Positions 20,978-22,779 of a DNA stretch of 22,779 bases are shown one piece after another. Below the pieces are notes generated by a model that worked only from the letters and a program-made list of their open reading frames with translations, did not search any database and was not told the origin of the DNA. This DNA is from Physocladia obscura (Eukaryota > Chytridiomycota > Chytridiomycetes > Chytridiales > Chytriomycetaceae). The stretch is taken from assembly GCA_027596945.1 (NCBI GenBank), contig JADGJH010000272.1:1-22779 (forward strand). Direction: 5' to 3'. Numbering within the stretch: the first letter of the stretch is position 1; the number at the start of each line of letters is the position of its first letter. The position numbers were made by a program, and so were the translations under genes.

Positions 20978-22341
20978 GGATAAAAAATTGAGCAGATTTT
21001 TTCTTTGAGCTCACATAGTCTCATTCACACACACACAACATTTCAGCAACTATTCCAACTAAAATCCATCACATCATTCACCACTAAATTCAAGTGAACA
21101 ATCTTCACTGTATTCAAAGTTGAGTTGATTTGTCACTTGCTGCAGTACAATCTCAATCAATTCAAAATTTTATTAGAGAAGCTCCACAGAAAAGTGTGTG
21201 GGCTGTACAGTAGGGGGGTTTTGTAGGAACTCTTCAGTGATCACTTTTTATTTACTCTAAGTTACCTTGTCAGGCCAAGTTTTTTCTGTTAATATTCACA
21301 TTGATTAATCAAAGAAAGATTCTAAGTTTTCAATAGAGCAGGTACACCCTTTATCTTTGTCTCCATAATTTTATTGACTTAGAACATCTTTGACAGAACA
21401 ACACAACATGAGCCAAATAGCACTTGAGATTACCACAAATCATGAGAAAGTGACAGAAAGTGTACAGGCAAAGGTGGTGGCGGTGTTTAGGGCACAGATC
21501 TGGGATTTATGCCTCAATCATCCATCAGCAGCAATAACCACATGACACAAGACACTCAAATACTGTATCATTGTGGTGGAGATAATGGAGTTTGTAACTA
21601 CAGTACAGGTTTGTGAAACGCATCTGCAATTTCATCTTTATCATTGGTTTTGTTTCTTTCTGTTCCAGATGCCACTGATAATGACAAATGTGTAATCACA
21701 GTGCCAAGGTAACTTTTGTCACCATGCAACTGTATTATTTTGCTGTGTAGATATGAGACAAGCTTGGAACTTGCCGAATCAACATAGACTGATTGATTCA
21801 AACCCAACTCAATTGAACTGCAACTAGAATTATATTCTGGAATATGGATATCCCCAATTTAAGTCTTCCATCAAGTACTTCAAATAACATGCACAGACTC
21901 ATTTTTTTTGTTTTTAAATAATAAAAAAGTCAAAAAAGTCTTCCACTAGGAAGAAAAGGGTCAAATAAACTGATGAAAAAATTTTAAAAAATTTGAGGTG
22001 TACCCTAAGTTACATTTTCAGACTTTCATGGGACTGAACTCATGCTTCTTGCAAAACTGCACGAAAGTTTGTAAATTTTGTGAGGGTTTCCTGTTTTTTT
22101 TTTTTGTTTTTTTTTTGCCATTATTTACTGTGTTTTGTTTTAAAGCTCAGCTACAGAATGTTGATTGCCATTGCAGCACTTTGCCCCTTGTGAGTGCTTT
22201 CTGGCTTTGTGAGTCTCTTTTATCTACTTTACTTGCAAGTCCATTGTTTTGATCAATGTGATTAGTGGTTGTTGACTGTTGGTTGACTGTTGTTGTTGCT
22301 GTTGTTTTTGGTTGTTTATTCTTATCAATGTGATCAGTGAT
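20978..22341. other. Non-coding stretch with short frames in the CpG-depleted arm
   Basis: It contains an AC microsatellite (about 21026-21037), long T runs (22096-22117) and a TTG/CTG-rich patch (22262-22310). An imperfect direct repeat, ATCAATGTGAT plus flanks, occurs at 22252 and 22325. A 69-codon minus-strand frame (21807-21598) has no recognisable motif. I see no clear gene. Confidence 0.4.
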
Positions 22342-22536
22342 GGTTGAATAGTGCAACTGCTTGCCAAGTTTGCTCTGACTCCTTTAATGATGAATAAAAA
22401 GATGCTAATTAGAATGATGAAATTGAGAATGCCAATGAGGGATCTGATGTTCAGGGAATATATTGCTCAGAAAATGTGGGATAATTATCAATCAGTTGTG
22501 AAAAAAAGAAGAATGAGACAAGGGAAGAATAGATAA
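22342..22536 (+). pseudogene. Possible Harbinger-like transposase C-terminal remnant
   Basis: The frame ending at 22536 carries REYIAQKMWDNYQ, resembling the R-x2-IA-x2-MW-x2-Y tail that follows an acidic linker in many PIF/Harbinger nucleases. The overlapping +1 frame just upstream is Asp/Glu/Asn-rich with two stops (NDEIENANEGSDVQG), as that linker would be. So the tail seems to be present in a frame-broken form. The assignment is from pattern memory, is weak, and no DDE core is visible upstream. Confidence 0.25.
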
Positions 22537-22779
22537 TAATAATAATAAATTTTTTGTACTCTTTTTTGTAGTCTCTTTTTTTAATTTTTTGTCTCGATCA
22601 AAAAACAATTTTTGCAACTCAAAAACATGTATTCAAAAGGCAGATTTATTCAAAAATAGTCTCTTTGAAAGCAATTCTTCTGATGGAAAAATAAAGCCTT
22701 GAAAAACAGATCAAAAATGAGTTTCCATTATATGGTTGTGTATTAAATATCAGAAGGTCCAGTTGAAACAGATTAAAAA
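22537..22779. other. AT-rich end of window
   Basis: An ATA/AAT microsatellite (22531-22547) leads into T- and A-rich DNA with AATAAA-like words and one CpG. No gene is seen. Confidence 0.4.

Larger units (their letters stand above)
18646..22779. other. CpG-depleted, repeat-like right arm
   Basis: From 18721 to 22779 I count about 13 CpGs in 4059 bp, with none between about 18647 and 18997, and with many TG/CA words. AT-rich spacers elsewhere in this window have about 13 CpGs per 880 bp. Coding potential is limited to short or broken frames (listed separately). This is what cytosine methylation followed by deamination produces in repeat DNA. I found no clear terminal inverted repeats or target-site duplications by eye. 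Confidence 0.7.

Overview
The window looks like nuclear DNA of a zoosporic (flagellated) fungus, most likely a chytrid. Three observations support this. Genes are densely packed, with many short GT-AG introns (about 47-114 nt). Two proteins are typically fungal: a DUC1/DUF1769-domain protein and a Gcn4-type bZIP factor. The remaining genes include TMEM231, a ciliary transition-zone protein kept only by lineages with cilia or flagella. All gene models were spliced by hand from the sequence. Frames close without stops, and the splice junctions restore family motifs.

Layout. 1-256: a repeat and the last exon of a plus-strand coiled-coil gene. 1141-2409 (-): DUC1-domain protein, 3 exons. 2509-3312 (-): bZIP factor, 2 exons. 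3313-3929: divergent promoter region with two tandem TGAGTCA sites. 3930-9409 (+): full-length ABCC/MRP-type transporter, 12 exons, 1558 aa. 9801-11044 (+): TMEM231, 5 exons. 11275-12293 (-): a rhodopsin-class (class A) GPCR, 2 exons. 13021-15253 (-): RMI1-like subunit of the RecQ-Top3-Rmi1 complex, 7 exons. 15327-16266 (-): HIT-family hydrolase (Hnt1/HINT), 9 tiny exons including a 16-nt micro-exon and a GC-AG intron. 16293-17090 (+): unknown protein with a C-terminal membrane segment, starting 26 bp from the HIT gene head to head. 17169-18555 (+): probable NTF2-like protein with a long 11-residue repeat and a Cys doublet, 6 exons.

From about 18650 to the end the DNA changes character. I count only about 13 CpG dinucleotides in 4.06 kb, whereas AT-rich spacers on the left carry several times more. 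The open frames here are short or broken: a C2HC-finger ORF with one stop, a coiled-coil ORF with a frame change, and a possible Harbinger-like transposase tail. I read this as methylated, decaying repeat DNA next to the gene-dense part.

The genes do not form one pathway. The clearest functional link is local: a bZIP gene and an ABCC transporter share a divergent promoter that carries tandem sites of the kind this bZIP class binds, similar in idea to the yeast Yap1-YCF1 relation. TMEM231 and the GPCR (convergent) both suit zoospore sensing and motility, but that is inference. No single previously undescribed system could be demonstrated. The most novel-looking items are the NTF2-like/11-mer protein with exons that are multiples of 33 nt, the fungal class A GPCR, and the sharp CpG boundary.
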